Counted from the first letter of the stretch, positions 9,123 to 18,490 are shown. The stretch is 64,000 bases of DNA from Aminithiophilus ramosus (GCF_018069705.1 NZ_CP072943.1:2605453-2669452), one strand, 5' to 3'. Notes: generated from the sequence alone by a model not told the origin. Translations and numbers: made by a program.

Positions 9123-9326
9123 TCACGGCCCGTAGGGGGAAGGCGCCCCGTTCGACGGCCGCCCTCCCCCGCCGGAGAGATCTGCCGCCTCGGAGCCGTC
9201 TCCTTCTTCCTTTTTCTCCGGGCGGGGCGTCTGCCCGGCGGGCTCATCCCCGCCCATATCGAACCCCTTCGAGGCCAACAGACGCCTCACCTGGGGATCC
9301 ATCCTGCCCAAAAGGCCTGACGACAT
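9123..9326 (-). CDS. small hypothetical protein, 67 residues
   Basis: A short reading frame with a good ribosome site (AAGGAGG eight bases before the ATG at 9326). The N-terminal half, MSSGLLGRMDPQVRRLLASK, looks like a charged amphipathic helix, and the rest is low-complexity and rich in G, P, E and K. I do not recognise a family. It lies in a 0.4-kb gap between glcD and the YdcZ-like gene and is divergent from the latter. The ribosome site is the main support. Confidence 0.45.
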   Translation of the reverse strand: MSSGLLGRMDPQVRRLLASKGFDMGGDEPAGQTPRPEKKEEGDGSEAADLSGGGGRPSNGAPSPYGP

Positions 9327-9428
9327 CGCTTTCGCCTCCTTCGACGAGGCCGAACCGGATCCGGCCTTTCTCCCCTCTCGGGGAAGGACCGCACGCAGGG
9401 CCCCTCGGGCCCGGAAAGGAGCTTCACC

Positions 9429-9863
9429 CTGTCCAAGACAGCCCTCATTCTCTTCATGGCCCTCGCCGGAGCGGCCACGACGGTCCAGCCCTCCGTCAAC
9501 GGCCGTCTGGCCCAGAAAGTGGGTTCCCTGGAGAGCGCCTTCGTCTCCTTCGCCGTCGGGACTCTGGCCCTTCTCGTCCTGGTCCTCCTCCGAAATCAGG
9601 GGAACCTCCGCGCCCTCTCCCAGGCGGTCTGGTGGGAGTGGACGGGCGGCCTGCTCGGGGCTTTCTACGTGACGGCCCTCATCGTCTGCATCCCCCGTCT
9701 GGGGACGACGGTGGGCTTCGCGGCGGCCATCGCCGCCCAGCTCGTCACCGGCCTGCTGCTGGACGCCACGGGCTTTTTCGGCTTCGGAGCCCAGGCCGTG
9801 ACGCCTTCCCGCCTCGTCGGAGTGGCCCTTCTCTTTCTCGGAGCCTGGCTCGTCCGGGGCTGA
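9429..9863 (+). CDS. DMT-type small permease, YdcZ/DUF606 family, probable CTG start
   Basis: About 144 residues with four to five membrane segments. The AGAATTVQPSVNGRLAQKVGSLESAF segment (split here as two blocks, residues about 12-24 and 25-37) matches the conserved N-terminal half of DUF606 proteins, and the second half repeats the helical pattern. Family members are small drug/metabolite-type permeases of mostly unknown substrate. The only ATG (9456) has no ribosome site and would cut into the first helix. An in-frame CTG at 9429 lies seven bases after AGGAG and gives a complete first helix, so I take CTG as the start. Confidence 0.75.
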   Translation: MSKTALILFMALAGAATTVQPSVNGRLAQKVGSLESAFVSFAVGTLALLVLVLLRNQGNLRALSQAVWWEWTGGLLGAFYVTALIVCIPRLGTTVGFAAAIAAQLVTGLLLDATGFFGFGAQAVTPSRLVGVALLFLGAWLVRG

Positions 9864-9868
9864 TCTCC

Positions 9869-10783
9869 TCAGCCCAGGGCGATCTCCAGCTCCTGCCGTC
9901 CTTCGAGAAGGCCCTTGAGGTCCTCCTCGAAGAGGGGCATGGCGTCGACGGAACGGCCCTGGAGGAAGAGCCCCAGGTGAAGGTGGGGCCCCGTGACCCG
10001 TCCCGTGGCCCCGGCCAGCCCAAGGACCTGCCCCCTTTCGACGTCCTGCCCCACGGCGACGTCGATGCGGGAGAGATGGGCATAGGCGCTGACGACGCCT
10101 CCTCCGTGATCGACGTAGACGACGTTGCCGGCAAAGTAGTGCTCCTCGGCCAGGAGGACCCGGCCCGGAGCCAGAGAGCGCACCGACGCCCCCACTCCGG
10201 CCCGGAGATCGACGCCGCTGTGGGGACTGCGGGGCTTGCCGTTGTAGACGCGCCGCCAGCCGTAGGGACAGGTGACGATGCCCTTGACGGGACGGTTCAG
10301 GGGGAGGGTCCAGAGCCCCGAGGGCTGGGAGCTCGCCAGGGCGGCCTGGACGCGGCGGGACTCCTTTTCGATGCGCGATCGGGCCTCCTCGGGAGGGACG
10401 ACCATCTTCTCCTCCACGGTGAGACGGCTTTCGGGAAAGGATCGGGAGCGGATTTCGATCTGCCAGGGAAAGGTCCGTGACCGCCCCGCCACGTCGACGG
10501 AGAAGGCGACGATCTCCCTGCCGGCCTTCTGGGAGGCCGAGGCGCCGACGAGGGCCCGAAGGGACCAGAACCCTCCCTCGACGGGACGGGGTTCCAGGGC
10601 CTGTTCGCGCCCCAGCCAGCGGAGCGAGGCGCTCCGGGGCTCGACGGGAAGGATCAGTTCGACGAGGAAGGGCTCTCCCTGAGAGACGGCCTGGGGGGCG
10701 ATGAATCGGGCCTTCATCTCCGCCGCCGACGGCGAGGCGAGGGCCAGAAGCAAAAGAAGGACAAGGATGGGACGACGGAACAT
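9869..10783 (-). CDS. M23-family (LytM) zinc peptidase, exported
   Basis: 304 residues. A signal peptide (FRRPILVLLLLLALASPSAA) precedes a beta-rich N-terminal domain and then a LytM domain (about residues 175-295). The first zinc histidine and aspartate are in HSGVDLRAG, and the catalytic pair is HLHLG after GRVTGP. Such enzymes cut peptide cross-links in cell-wall peptidoglycan, or act as activators when degenerate; here all metal ligands are present. The start is the ATG at 10783 behind GGGAGG. It is convergent with the YdcZ-like gene, five bases apart. Confidence 0.9.
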   Translation of the reverse strand: MFRRPILVLLLLLALASPSAAEMKARFIAPQAVSQGEPFLVELILPVEPRSASLRWLGREQALEPRPVEGGFWSLRALVGASASQKAGREIVAFSVDVAGRSRTFPWQIEIRSRSFPESRLTVEEKMVVPPEEARSRIEKESRRVQAALASSQPSGLWTLPLNRPVKGIVTCPYGWRRVYNGKPRSPHSGVDLRAGVGASVRSLAPGRVLLAEEHYFAGNVVYVDHGGGVVSAYAHLSRIDVAVGQDVERGQVLGLAGATGRVTGPHLHLGLFLQGRSVDAMPLFEEDLKGLLEGRQELEIALG

Positions 10784-10935
10784 GCAAGGGGCCTCCCTTC
10801 TGGATGGCCCCATTGTACCCGTTAGGCCTCTTCGGAGGGGGTCCGACAGAGGGCCCGCACCGTCGGGAGGTCCGCCGCGGAAGGCCCCTCGCCCCCCCGA
10901 GACCGTTCCTGGGGCGGCCCCTCCTTCCGGCCGGT

Positions 10936-11946
10936 CTAGAAGCGCAGCAGGGTCGCCCCCCAGGAATAGCCGACGCCGAAGCCGCAGAGAAGGGCCGTCC
11001 TGCCCGAGGGAAGGCGCCCCTCGTCGAGAAGTCCCCTGAGGGCGAAGGGGATGGTGGAGCTGATGGTGTTCCCCTTGTCGGCCATGTCGAGGACGAACTT
11101 ATCCCTCGGGATGGCCATTTCCTCGCGGAGCCTTTCGAGCATCATGGCCGTGGCCTGGTGAAAGACGAAAAAGTCGACGTCGTCGAAGGCCAGTCCGTTC
11201 TTCTCCAGACAGCTCCCGACGGCGGGAGGAACCTCGGCGAGGGCGAATTTGAGGACTTCCGGGCCGTTCATGTAGAGGTTCTCCTTGGTCCGACTGTTGC
11301 CGTAGCGGTTGGTCCGGACCTCTTTCGTCTCCTCCGAACAGGGAAGGACCGTCCCTCCGGCGGGGATGATGAGGTTTCCGGCGCCCGAGCCGTCGGTGCC
11401 GAGGACGAAGGAGCCGATCTCGGCGCCCGGCCCGTCGGAAACGAGAGAGGCCGTGAAACCGTCGCCGAAGATGGTCCGCGTGCTCTTGTCGCCTCTGTGG
11501 ATGTAGCGCGTCATGACGTCGCCCGTCAGGAGGAGGACCTTGCCGGCGAGGCCCGAACGGACCAGGGCCGAGGCCATGTGGAGACCGTAGATGTAGCCCG
11601 AGCAGCCCAGATTGTAGTCGAAGGCGCCGCAATCCCTGCGAAGCCCCAACCTCTCGTGGACGATGCAGGCCGTGGCGGGCATGATGTAATCGGGCGTCTC
11701 CGTGCAGAGCAGGACCATGTCGATCGACCGACGGTCGACGCCTTCGGAAAAGAGCCGCTCCGCCGCCAGACAGACCAGCTCCGAGACCGGCTCCGTCTCG
11801 GCGACGCAGCGTTCGTCGATGCCGGTCTTGGCGCGGATCTTCTCGACCGTCCAGCCGTCGAACTCCCGGACCAGGTCGTCGTTGGAAAGCCGCTTGGGCG
11901 GCAGATAGCAGGCGATGGGGGCAAGCCTTGCCTTCGTTGCCTTCAT
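10936..11946 (-). CDS. 3-oxoacyl-[acyl-carrier-protein] synthase III-like (FabH family)
   Basis: 336 residues with the complete KAS III triad: Cys in NLGCSGYIYG (about residue 123), His in FVFHQATAMM and Asn in DKGNTISSTIP. It starts fatty acid elongation by condensing an acyl-CoA with malonyl-ACP, or makes a related condensation in a specialised pathway. It stands alone rather than in a fab cluster, so it may be a secondary FabH. It starts seven bases after GAGGAGG. Upstream lies a TATAAT promoter and an inverted repeat that resembles operators of the lipid regulator FapR. Confidence 0.85.
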   Translation of the reverse strand: MKATKARLAPIACYLPPKRLSNDDLVREFDGWTVEKIRAKTGIDERCVAETEPVSELVCLAAERLFSEGVDRRSIDMVLLCTETPDYIMPATACIVHERLGLRRDCGAFDYNLGCSGYIYGLHMASALVRSGLAGKVLLLTGDVMTRYIHRGDKSTRTIFGDGFTASLVSDGPGAEIGSFVLGTDGSGAGNLIIPAGGTVLPCSEETKEVRTNRYGNSRTKENLYMNGPEVLKFALAEVPPAVGSCLEKNGLAFDDVDFFVFHQATAMMLERLREEMAIPRDKFVLDMADKGNTISSTIPFALRGLLDEGRLPSGRTALLCGFGVGYSWGATLLRF

Positions 11947-12014
11947 GCATATTCCTCCTCGGTAGCTTCCGCTTCGGGCGCTCTTCTCTTCGACACGGGT
12001 CGCCCTTCGTCTCG

Positions 12015-12066
12015 ATTATACGTCACGGAAGGGATCCAGAGAACCTCGTCTTAGGACCTAGTCTAA
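12015..12066 (-). promoter_or_regulatory. fabH-like promoter with FapR-like inverted repeat
   Basis: A TATAAT -10 box (12015-12020) pairs with a weak TTCTCT -35 box (12038-12043). Just upstream at 12051-12066 is TTAGGACCTAGTCTAA, with half-sites TTAG(G)AC and GTCTAA. This is similar to the TTAGTAC-type repeats bound by the malonyl-CoA-responsive repressor FapR in Firmicutes. The resemblance is by eye, and no fapR gene lies in the window. Confidence 0.4.
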
Positions 12067-12135
12067 AATTTTTCGCCTCCACCACAGGTCCCCGGACCCC
12101 GGAACGGACGGGAAAGAAGGGACTTGCGCCGCGTC

Positions 12136-14664
12136 TCAGGGAAAGCGCCTTCCCGGGTCGAGGAGGGGGCGGATCTGATCGGGCGGAAGGGGGCGGCTCA
12201 GCCAGTAGCCCTGGATGACGGGACAGCCCATCTCGCGGAGCAGGCGAAGGATCTCGTCGCTCTCGACGCCTTCGGCGATGGCTTCGAGGCCCAGGGTGCG
12301 GGCGAGCTCGATGACGGTGCGGACGATGGCCCTCATCGAGGGCTCGTCGGCCATGTCGCGGACGAAGGACTGGTCGATTTTCAGTCCCGTCACGGGGAGG
12401 CGCCTCAGGTAGCTCAGCGAGGAGTACCCCGTGCCGAAGTCGTCGATGAAGAGGCGGAAGCCCCGACGCCGGAGCTCCTCCACCATTTCGAAGGAACCGT
12501 CGTCGGTGAAAAAGGTCCCTTCGGTGATCTCCAGCTCGACGTCGTCGGGAGAAAGGGAGCGCTCGGCCAGCAGGGCGCAGAGGTGATCGGCCAGCCCCCT
12601 GCGGTTGAACTGACGGGGCGAGAGATTGACGGCGACGCGGAAGCTCGAAAGACCGAGATCGCGCCAGAGCCGGACCTGACGGCAGACCTCGCGGAAGATC
12701 CAGTCGCCGAGGGGAAGAATGAGTCCCGTCTCCTCGGCGAGGGGGATGAACTCGCCCGGCCCCGTGAGCCCCGCGAGGGGATGGTCCCAGCGGACCAGGG
12801 CCTCGAGGGAGACGACGCGTCCTTCCGCAAGGTTCAGGAGCGGCTGGTAGAAGAGGGAGAATTCTCCCTTGACGAGGGCCTGGCGGAGACTCGACTCGAG
12901 AAGCATCTGCCGCGACGTCTTTTCCCCCAGCTCCTCGGTGAAGAAACCGGCCTGGTTGCCGCCCAGCTCCTTCGCCCGGTACATGGCCAGGTCGGCCTTG
13001 CTGAGGAGGGAGTCGGCGTCGTCGCCGTCGAGGGGGAAGACGCTGACTCCGGCGCTGGCGCTGATGAAGACCGACCTGCCGTCGAGGTCGAAGGGCTGAC
13101 GGAAGGCGGAGAGGAAGGTCTCGGCCCTTTTGAGGAGGTCCGCCGGGCCGTGAGCCTCCTGGACGAGGATGCCGAACTCGTCGCCGCCGAAACGGGCCAC
13201 CGTGTCCGTCGTCAGGGAGACCGCCAGGAGCCGTTCGGCGACCTGCTGGAGGAACTGATCGCCGAGGAAGTGGCCGAAGCTGTCGTTGAGGTTCTTGAAG
13301 CGGTCGAGATCGACGTAGATGACGCCGAAGGTGTGCCTCCCCTTCCTGGCCCGGATCAGCTCCTGGTTGAGGCGGTCGGTGAAAAGGGCCTTGTTGGGCA
13401 GATCCGTCAGGGGATCGTGGTAGGATGGGAGAAGGATCCCCGACTCGCGGAAGGCATGTTGCGAGAGGTCGCGGAAGACGGCGATGTAGTTGAGGGGGAC
13501 CCCCTCTTCGTCGCGGAGGACGGAGACGGAGATCCATTCGGGATAGGTCTCGCCGTTCTTGCGGCGGTTCCAGATCTCGCCCTGCCAGCGCCCCTCCGAG
13601 AGCAGGCCGAGCCAGAAGGCCTCGTAGAAGGCCTTGGGGTGCCGGTCCGACTTGAGGATGCGGGGATCTCTGCCGAGGACCTCGTCGGCGCCGTAGCCGG
13701 TGATGGCCGAAAAGGCGGGATTGACGGAGACGATGCGGTTCTCGGCGTCGGTGATGCAGATCCCCTCGACGGCGTTCTCGAAGACGCTCGCCGCCAGGAG
13801 AAGCTCTTTCTCCCGGGCCCGGCTCGACGTCACGTCCTGTACGTAGCCCTCCACCTTGACGAGCCTCCCCCCCTCGTAGACCCCCTCGGCCTGGGAGCTG
13901 AGGTGAACCCACTTCCCGTCGGGGCGGAGAAAGCGGTAGCCGCACCGGTACCGTCCCGTCGCGACGAGCGCCCTCCAGGCCTCGCCGTAGCGGGGACGGT
14001 CGTCGCCGTGGATGCGCCCCGAGAACGAGGCCGGATCGGGAGCGATCTCGCTCGGCAGGCCGCCGAGAACGGCCGCCGCCCCCTCGTCCCACTCGAAACG
14101 GTCCTCGGCGGGATACCAGGCCCAGCAGCCCATCTGGGCGATGCGCAGGATCTCGCCGACACGCCGCCTGTTCTCCCGGAGATCGGCCAGGGCGGCCTCG
14201 CGTTCCGTCACGTCCCGGCCGAAGACGACGAGACGGCAGGGGCTGCCCCGATCGGAGAGGAGAGGGACCTTGACGACGTCGAAGAAACGTCGCTCCCCTC
14301 GGACGTCGACGGCGACATGGCGAGGGCGTCGTTCCTGCGGGTTCCGCCAGGCCTCCTCGTCGGAGGCGGCGCAGGCATGGCGCAGGGCGTCGGTCACCCG
14401 GTCGGGAAAGGCGCGGGCCAGGTCGTCGACGGTCTTCCCGACGACCTCGACGTCACGGAGATCGTGAAGCTCGCAGAAGGCAAGGTTGACGGCGAGGTAG
14501 CGCCCCCTCTCGTCCTTGAGGCAGATCGGATCGGGAGAGATCTCGAGGAGAAGACGGAGGCTCTCTTCCTGCACCTGCAGGCGTCGGACCTCCTCGGCCC
14601 GTCTGTCGGTGCCGAGACAGGTCCCGGATCGGAGAAAGGCACAGGAATCGTTTTTGTCCGCCAT
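12136..14664 (-). CDS. PAS-PAS-PAS-GGDEF-EAL cyclic-di-GMP turnover protein
   Basis: 842 residues. Three PAS domains (about residues 25-140, 150-275 and 280-395) with PAC-type ends such as VEGYVQDVTSSR are followed by a diguanylate cyclase domain with an intact ARFGGDEFGIL motif. A phosphodiesterase domain follows with SLEALVRW, ELEITEG, IDDFGTGYSSL, KIDQSFV and QGYWLSRPL. Both catalytic motifs are complete, so it could make or break c-di-GMP according to PAS signals. There are no membrane segments, which suggests a cytoplasmic sensor. I chose the ATG at 14664, seven bases after GGGAGG, over an in-frame ATG 26 codons upstream without a ribosome site. Confidence 0.92.
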   Translation of the reverse strand: MADKNDSCAFLRSGTCLGTDRRAEEVRRLQVQEESLRLLLEISPDPICLKDERGRYLAVNLAFCELHDLRDVEVVGKTVDDLARAFPDRVTDALRHACAASDEEAWRNPQERRPRHVAVDVRGERRFFDVVKVPLLSDRGSPCRLVVFGRDVTEREAALADLRENRRRVGEILRIAQMGCWAWYPAEDRFEWDEGAAAVLGGLPSEIAPDPASFSGRIHGDDRPRYGEAWRALVATGRYRCGYRFLRPDGKWVHLSSQAEGVYEGGRLVKVEGYVQDVTSSRAREKELLLAASVFENAVEGICITDAENRIVSVNPAFSAITGYGADEVLGRDPRILKSDRHPKAFYEAFWLGLLSEGRWQGEIWNRRKNGETYPEWISVSVLRDEEGVPLNYIAVFRDLSQHAFRESGILLPSYHDPLTDLPNKALFTDRLNQELIRARKGRHTFGVIYVDLDRFKNLNDSFGHFLGDQFLQQVAERLLAVSLTTDTVARFGGDEFGILVQEAHGPADLLKRAETFLSAFRQPFDLDGRSVFISASAGVSVFPLDGDDADSLLSKADLAMYRAKELGGNQAGFFTEELGEKTSRQMLLESSLRQALVKGEFSLFYQPLLNLAEGRVVSLEALVRWDHPLAGLTGPGEFIPLAEETGLILPLGDWIFREVCRQVRLWRDLGLSSFRVAVNLSPRQFNRRGLADHLCALLAERSLSPDDVELEITEGTFFTDDGSFEMVEELRRRGFRLFIDDFGTGYSSLSYLRRLPVTGLKIDQSFVRDMADEPSMRAIVRTVIELARTLGLEAIAEGVESDEILRLLREMGCPVIQGYWLSRPLPPDQIRPLLDPGRRFP

Positions 14665-14786
14665 GGCACGACCTCCCGCAAAACGACGGTGGACTTCCGC
14701 AGAAAAAGAAGACGCTGCGGCGGCTCGAAAAGGCTCGCGCAACGCAATGAAAGAACTTACAATTAAGGAAGGAAGGGGGGATCACG

Positions 14787-14999
14787 ATGTTCGGACCCTA
14801 TAGGCGACCGCATCGGCGGCCTCTACATCCCCGGGCGCCCTACCTCCGACAGATTCTGACGGCCCTGCTGGTGGTCCTCGTGGCCCTGGCCTTCGTCGCC
14901 GTCGTCGACAAGTTCAGCCAGCCCGGGAAGGGATGGAGCGATACGCTTCTCGTCCGTCTCATCATGGAGCGCCGCCATCTCCTCCCCTTCTTCCCCTAA
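14787..14999 (+). CDS. small single-span membrane protein
   Basis: 70 residues: a basic, arginine- and histidine-rich N-terminus (residues 1-20), one hydrophobic helix (about 23-40, LTALLVVLVALAFVAVV) and a short tail. It has a good ribosome site (AAGGGGGG) seven bases before ATG and lies just before the nitroreductase gene. The charge bias predicts the N-terminus stays in the cytoplasm. I do not recognise a family. Confidence 0.6.
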   Translation: MFGPYRRPHRRPLHPRAPYLRQILTALLVVLVALAFVAVVDKFSQPGKGWSDTLLVRLIMERRHLLPFFP

Positions 15000-15038
15000 A
15001 ATACCCTAAAAGGACCTCATCGGAAAGGAGAGAAGACG

Positions 15039-15578
15039 TTGGCCTCTCAATCAGCCGAAATGATCCGAATCATCCTGGGAAGACGAAGCGTTCGATCTTT
15101 CCGGGCCACCCCCGTGGAGCTCTACAAAGTGGAGACTCTTCTCGCCTGCGCCTTCGCCGCCCCCAGCTCGAAAGACCGCAGGCCCTGTCACTTCATCGTC
15201 ATCGACGACAGGTCCCTTCTGGACGAGTTGGGCAAGGCCTACGGCCAGGCCCGGATGTTCCGGGAGGCCCCCCTGGCCCTTGCCGTCTGCGTCGACGTCA
15301 AGGCCTACCGCCGCGCCTACGACCTCCACGACGGGACGTGGATGGAAGACGGAGCGGCGGCCATGGAGAACATCCTCCTCGCCGCCCGGGCCCTGGAGCT
15401 GGAGGGGGTCTGGGTCAAAGTCGCCGACCGTCACCCGCGGGAGAGCGAAATGGCCCCTCTGCTTCAGCTGCCCGAGGGCGTGCGCTGCCTCTCTCTGGCG
15501 CTGATCGGCTACGGCCGGGAGGAGCTGGCCCCTCACGAGGGGCTCGACGAGACGAGACTCCACCGCAACGGCTGGTGA
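15039..15578 (+). CDS. nitroreductase-family flavoprotein
   Basis: 179 residues matching the short nitroreductase/NfnB-like family: an FMN-phosphate site near the start (ILGRRSVRSF), AAPSSKDRRPCHF and C-terminal GYGREE. These FMN enzymes reduce nitro, quinone or flavin substrates with NAD(P)H. The start is TTG, about eight bases after GGAGAG. The physiological substrate cannot be told. Confidence 0.85.
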   Translation: MASQSAEMIRIILGRRSVRSFRATPVELYKVETLLACAFAAPSSKDRRPCHFIVIDDRSLLDELGKAYGQARMFREAPLALAVCVDVKAYRRAYDLHDGTWMEDGAAAMENILLAARALELEGVWVKVADRHPRESEMAPLLQLPEGVRCLSLALIGYGREELAPHEGLDETRLHRNGW

Positions 15579-15584
15579 CGGAAC

Positions 15585-16964
15585 TCAGAGCTCTTTCCAA
15601 CGCCTCATCTCCCGCCGGAGCATCCAGAGGGCCAGGGAGAAGCCGCTGACGTCCATGAGGGGAAAGGAGAGCCAGACGCCGTCGATGCCCATGAAACGGG
15701 GCAGAAGCAGCAGGAGGGGGAAGCAGAAGACGATCTGACGGAGCACCTGGAGGACGAAGGCCGCCCGAGCCCTCCCCAGGGCCTGGAAGGTGTAGCTTGT
15801 GACGACGTAGAGGGAGGCCAGGGGGAGGAGCATGTAGCCCAGGTGCATCCCTCTTACGGTGATGGCCGTCAGGTCGACATCGCCCTTGGAGAAGAGCCCC
15901 ACGAGGGCGACGGGAAAGAGATGGACCACGGCCCAGGAGACGGAAAAGACGGCCGAAGCGGAGGTCGTGGCCAGGAAGACGATGCGCCGGACCCTGTCCA
16001 CCCTTCCCGCTCCGTAGTTGAAGCCGATGAGCGGCTGGGCCCCCTCGCCGATCCCCAGGGCCGGCAGATAGAAGAGACTGTCCAGGCTGAGGAAGATGCC
16101 GACGGCCGAGACGGCAACGTCGCCCCCCAATTCGCCGAGGATGCGGTTCAGCAGGATCAGAAGGGTCACGAAGGAGAGCTCCATCAGCCCCGGCGAGAAG
16201 CCCACTGCCAGAGAGGCGGCGACGATCTCCTTCCGGAGGGGCAGGAGGGAGGCCCTGATCTTGAGGGAGCTGTGGCGCCCGTAGAAGAGGGAGACCCAGA
16301 GGACGGCCGCGACCTGGGCGATCGTCGTGCCCCAGGCGGCGCCGCGGACGCCCCAGCCCCAGCGGGCGATGAAAAGCCAGTCGAGAACGATGTTGACCGT
16401 CGTGGCCAGGAGCATGGTGCCCATGGCCCATCGGGGAGCGCCTTCGGCCCTCATGAGGCCGTTGAGGACGAAGGTCACCAGCAGGAAGGGGACGCCGAAG
16501 AGGATCACCTCGAGATAGTCCCGGGCCTGAGGAAGGACCTGATCGCTGGCGCCGAACAGACGAAGGAGCCTCTCTCCCTGGAGGGCCCCGGCCAGAGTCA
16601 GGACGAGTCCGGCGGCGACGGCCAGGACGAAGGCGTTGGACAGGACCTGCTCGGCACGGTCCCTGTCTCCCCTGCCGAGGGAGCGGGAGACGAGGGACGA
16701 GGCGCCGACGGAGATGAAGATGCCCAAGGTGACGGCCAGCCCGAAAAAGGGAAAGGCCACCGTCACGGCCGTCAGCCCCTGGGAGCCGACGATGCGACCG
16801 ATGAACATGCGGTCGACGATGTTGTAGAGGGCGTTGGCGAGAAGGCCGATGATGGCCGGAGTGGAGAAGCGAAGGAGCAGCAGGCCGACGGGATCGCGTC
16901 CCATCGCTTCCGTTCGGGGATCGAGAGACAGGATGGACACCTCCAAAGGGCCCCGTCCGTCCAA
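15585..16964 (-). CDS. MATE-family efflux transporter
   Basis: Up to 459 residues with twelve predicted membrane helices and the MATE hallmarks PAIIGLLANALYNIVDRMFIG near the N-terminus (two contiguous parts) and SRSLGRGDRDRAEQV. MATE proteins expel drugs or metabolites using Na+ or H+. The start is uncertain. TTG at 16964 lies inside the U-tract of a terminator and has no ribosome site. GGAGG at about 16941-16945 would best serve a CTG at 16931. The first ATG is at 16904. Homologues usually begin about where the last two options lie. Confidence 0.88.
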   Translation of the reverse strand: MDGRGPLEVSILSLDPRTEAMGRDPVGLLLLRFSTPAIIGLLANALYNIVDRMFIGRIVGSQGLTAVTVAFPFFGLAVTLGIFISVGASSLVSRSLGRGDRDRAEQVLSNAFVLAVAAGLVLTLAGALQGERLLRLFGASDQVLPQARDYLEVILFGVPFLLVTFVLNGLMRAEGAPRWAMGTMLLATTVNIVLDWLFIARWGWGVRGAAWGTTIAQVAAVLWVSLFYGRHSSLKIRASLLPLRKEIVAASLAVGFSPGLMELSFVTLLILLNRILGELGGDVAVSAVGIFLSLDSLFYLPALGIGEGAQPLIGFNYGAGRVDRVRRIVFLATTSASAVFSVSWAVVHLFPVALVGLFSKGDVDLTAITVRGMHLGYMLLPLASLYVVTSYTFQALGRARAAFVLQVLRQIVFCFPLLLLLPRFMGIDGVWLSFPLMDVSGFSLALWMLRREMRRWKEL

Positions 16965-16996
16965 AAAGGGGTCGGGGGCTTTCGCCTCCGACCCCT
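16962..16996 (-). terminator. intrinsic terminator upstream of the MATE gene
   Basis: On the minus strand, AGGGGTCGGAGGC pairs with GCCCCCGACCCCT and is followed by TTTTT. It terminates read-through from metK about 250 bases upstream. Alternatively it attenuates the MATE gene, since a TGGTATCAT extended -10-like sequence lies at 17029-17037. The 17002-17244 stretch between metK and this hairpin shows no other gene. Confidence 0.75.
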
Positions 16997-17244
16997 CGTC
17001 GTTTGCGCTACGACAGGGCTACCCCTCCATGATACCACGGTAGGGCGTTTTCGTCTGCTCCAGCCCCCCGCCGAATCCGAGGGGACCGCCAGTACGCCTC
17101 GGCGTCCGCTCCATTCCCCCCTGCCGGTGCGGGCCCAAGACAGAGGGGTCGGCCCTCCTGCCGCTCCGTGACCGGGTCGGCGGAGTTTCGGTCCTTTTCG
17201 GCCCGTCGATTCGGGCACGCCCTCCCCGCTTCGGCGAAAGGAGC

Positions 17245-18429
17245 TCAGAGCCGCCTCGCCTCTTCGCGCAGGACCCGGACCCGGTCGATCCTCTCCCAGG
17301 CGGGAAGGGGGTCGAGATCGATCCTGCCCATGTGGCCGTAGGCGGCCAGGCGCCTGTACTGAGGCCGGAGCAGATCGAGATCGCCGAGAATCGCGGCGGG
17401 GCGGAAATCGAAGATCCGGCCCGCCAGGGCCGCCAGACAGCCTTCGTCCACGACGGCCGTGCCGAAGGTCTCGACGGAGAGGGAGACGGGGCGGGCCACG
17501 CCGATGGCGTAGGCGACCTGGAGGAGACAGCGCCGCGCCAGTCCCGCGGCGACGATGTTCTTGGCGGCGTAGCGGGCCATGTAGGCCGCCGAGCGATCCA
17601 CTTTGGTCGGGTCCTTGCCGGAGAAGGCCCCTCCCCCGTGAGGGACGACGCCGCCGTAGGTGTCGACGACGATCTTCCTCCCCGTGACGCCCGTGTCGGC
17701 CTGGGGACCGCCGACGACGAAACGCCCCGTGGGATTGACGAGGATGCGGAGGTCGGACCCGACCAGGGCGGGAGGGAGGACGGGACGGATCACCTTCTCG
17801 ACGATCTCGGCCCGGACCTCCCCGCCGTGAAGATCGGGGTGATGCTGACAGGAGACGACGACGGTATCGACGAATCGGGGAAGGTCGCCCTCGTAGGCGA
17901 CGGTGACCTGACATTTCCCGTCGGGACGGAGCCAGGGCAGGAGCTTCATGCGCCGGACCTCGCCGAGGCGCCGGGCCAGCCTGTGGGCCAGGGAGAGGGG
18001 CAGGGGCATGAGCTCCTCCGTCTCGTCGCAGGCATAGCCCGTCATCATCCCCTGATCGCCGGCCCCTATGGCGTCGAGGGCGTCGGCGGAGCCGGCACGA
18101 TCGACGCCGCGGGCGATGTCGGGCGACTGGCCGTTCACGGCCGTCAGCACGGCGCAGCCGTCGCCGTCGAGACCGTACTCGGCCCGGGTGTAGCCCGCCT
18201 CCTTCACGACGGACCGGGCGATGGCGGTGATGTCGGGACGGCAGCGCGCCGTCATCTCCCCCACGACCATGACCATGCCGAGGCCGACGAGCGTCTCGCA
18301 GGCGACGCGGCCCCGGCCGTCCTCGGCCAGGACGGCGTCGACGACGGCGTCGGAGATCTGATCGGCCAGCTTATCGGGATGCCCCTCCGTGACCGATTCC
18401 GAAGAGACAAGGCACAACCTTTCGTTCAT
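17245..18429 (-). CDS. metK: S-adenosylmethionine synthetase
   Basis: 394 residues with all MetK signatures: [19 protein letters not shown] near the N-terminus, [12 protein letters not shown] at about 122-133, and [19 protein letters not shown] at about 264-282. The enzyme joins ATP and methionine to give S-adenosylmethionine, in the cytoplasm. It lies downstream of the glycyl radical activase genes, whose radical SAM product consumes its product. The adjacency is suggestive, although metK is a housekeeping gene. No SAM riboswitch is seen in the 60-base gap before it. Confidence 0.97.
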   Translation of the reverse strand: MNERLCLVSSESVTEGHPDKLADQISDAVVDAVLAEDGRGRVACETLVGLGMVMVVGEMTARCRPDITAIARSVVKEAGYTRAEYGLDGDGCAVLTAVNGQSPDIARGVDRAGSADALDAIGAGDQGMMTGYACDETEELMPLPLSLAHRLARRLGEVRRMKLLPWLRPDGKCQVTVAYEGDLPRFVDTVVVSCQHHPDLHGGEVRAEIVEKVIRPVLPPALVGSDLRILVNPTGRFVVGGPQADTGVTGRKIVVDTYGGVVPHGGGAFSGKDPTKVDRSAAYMARYAAKNIVAAGLARRCLLQVAYAIGVARPVSLSVETFGTAVVDEGCLAALAGRIFDFRPAAILGDLDLLRPQYRRLAAYGHMGRIDLDPLPAWERIDRVRVLREEARRL

Positions 18430-18490
18430 GACAGAACCTCCCCGACGACTCCGCCCCGCCGGCCGGCGGGGGCTCCGCCTCTCGCGCCTC

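Noticed and set aside
12124-14766. Open frame of about 880 codons opposite the PAS-GGDEF-EAL gene
   Set aside because: Antisense shadow without motifs; the minus strand has complete GGDEF and EAL motifs.
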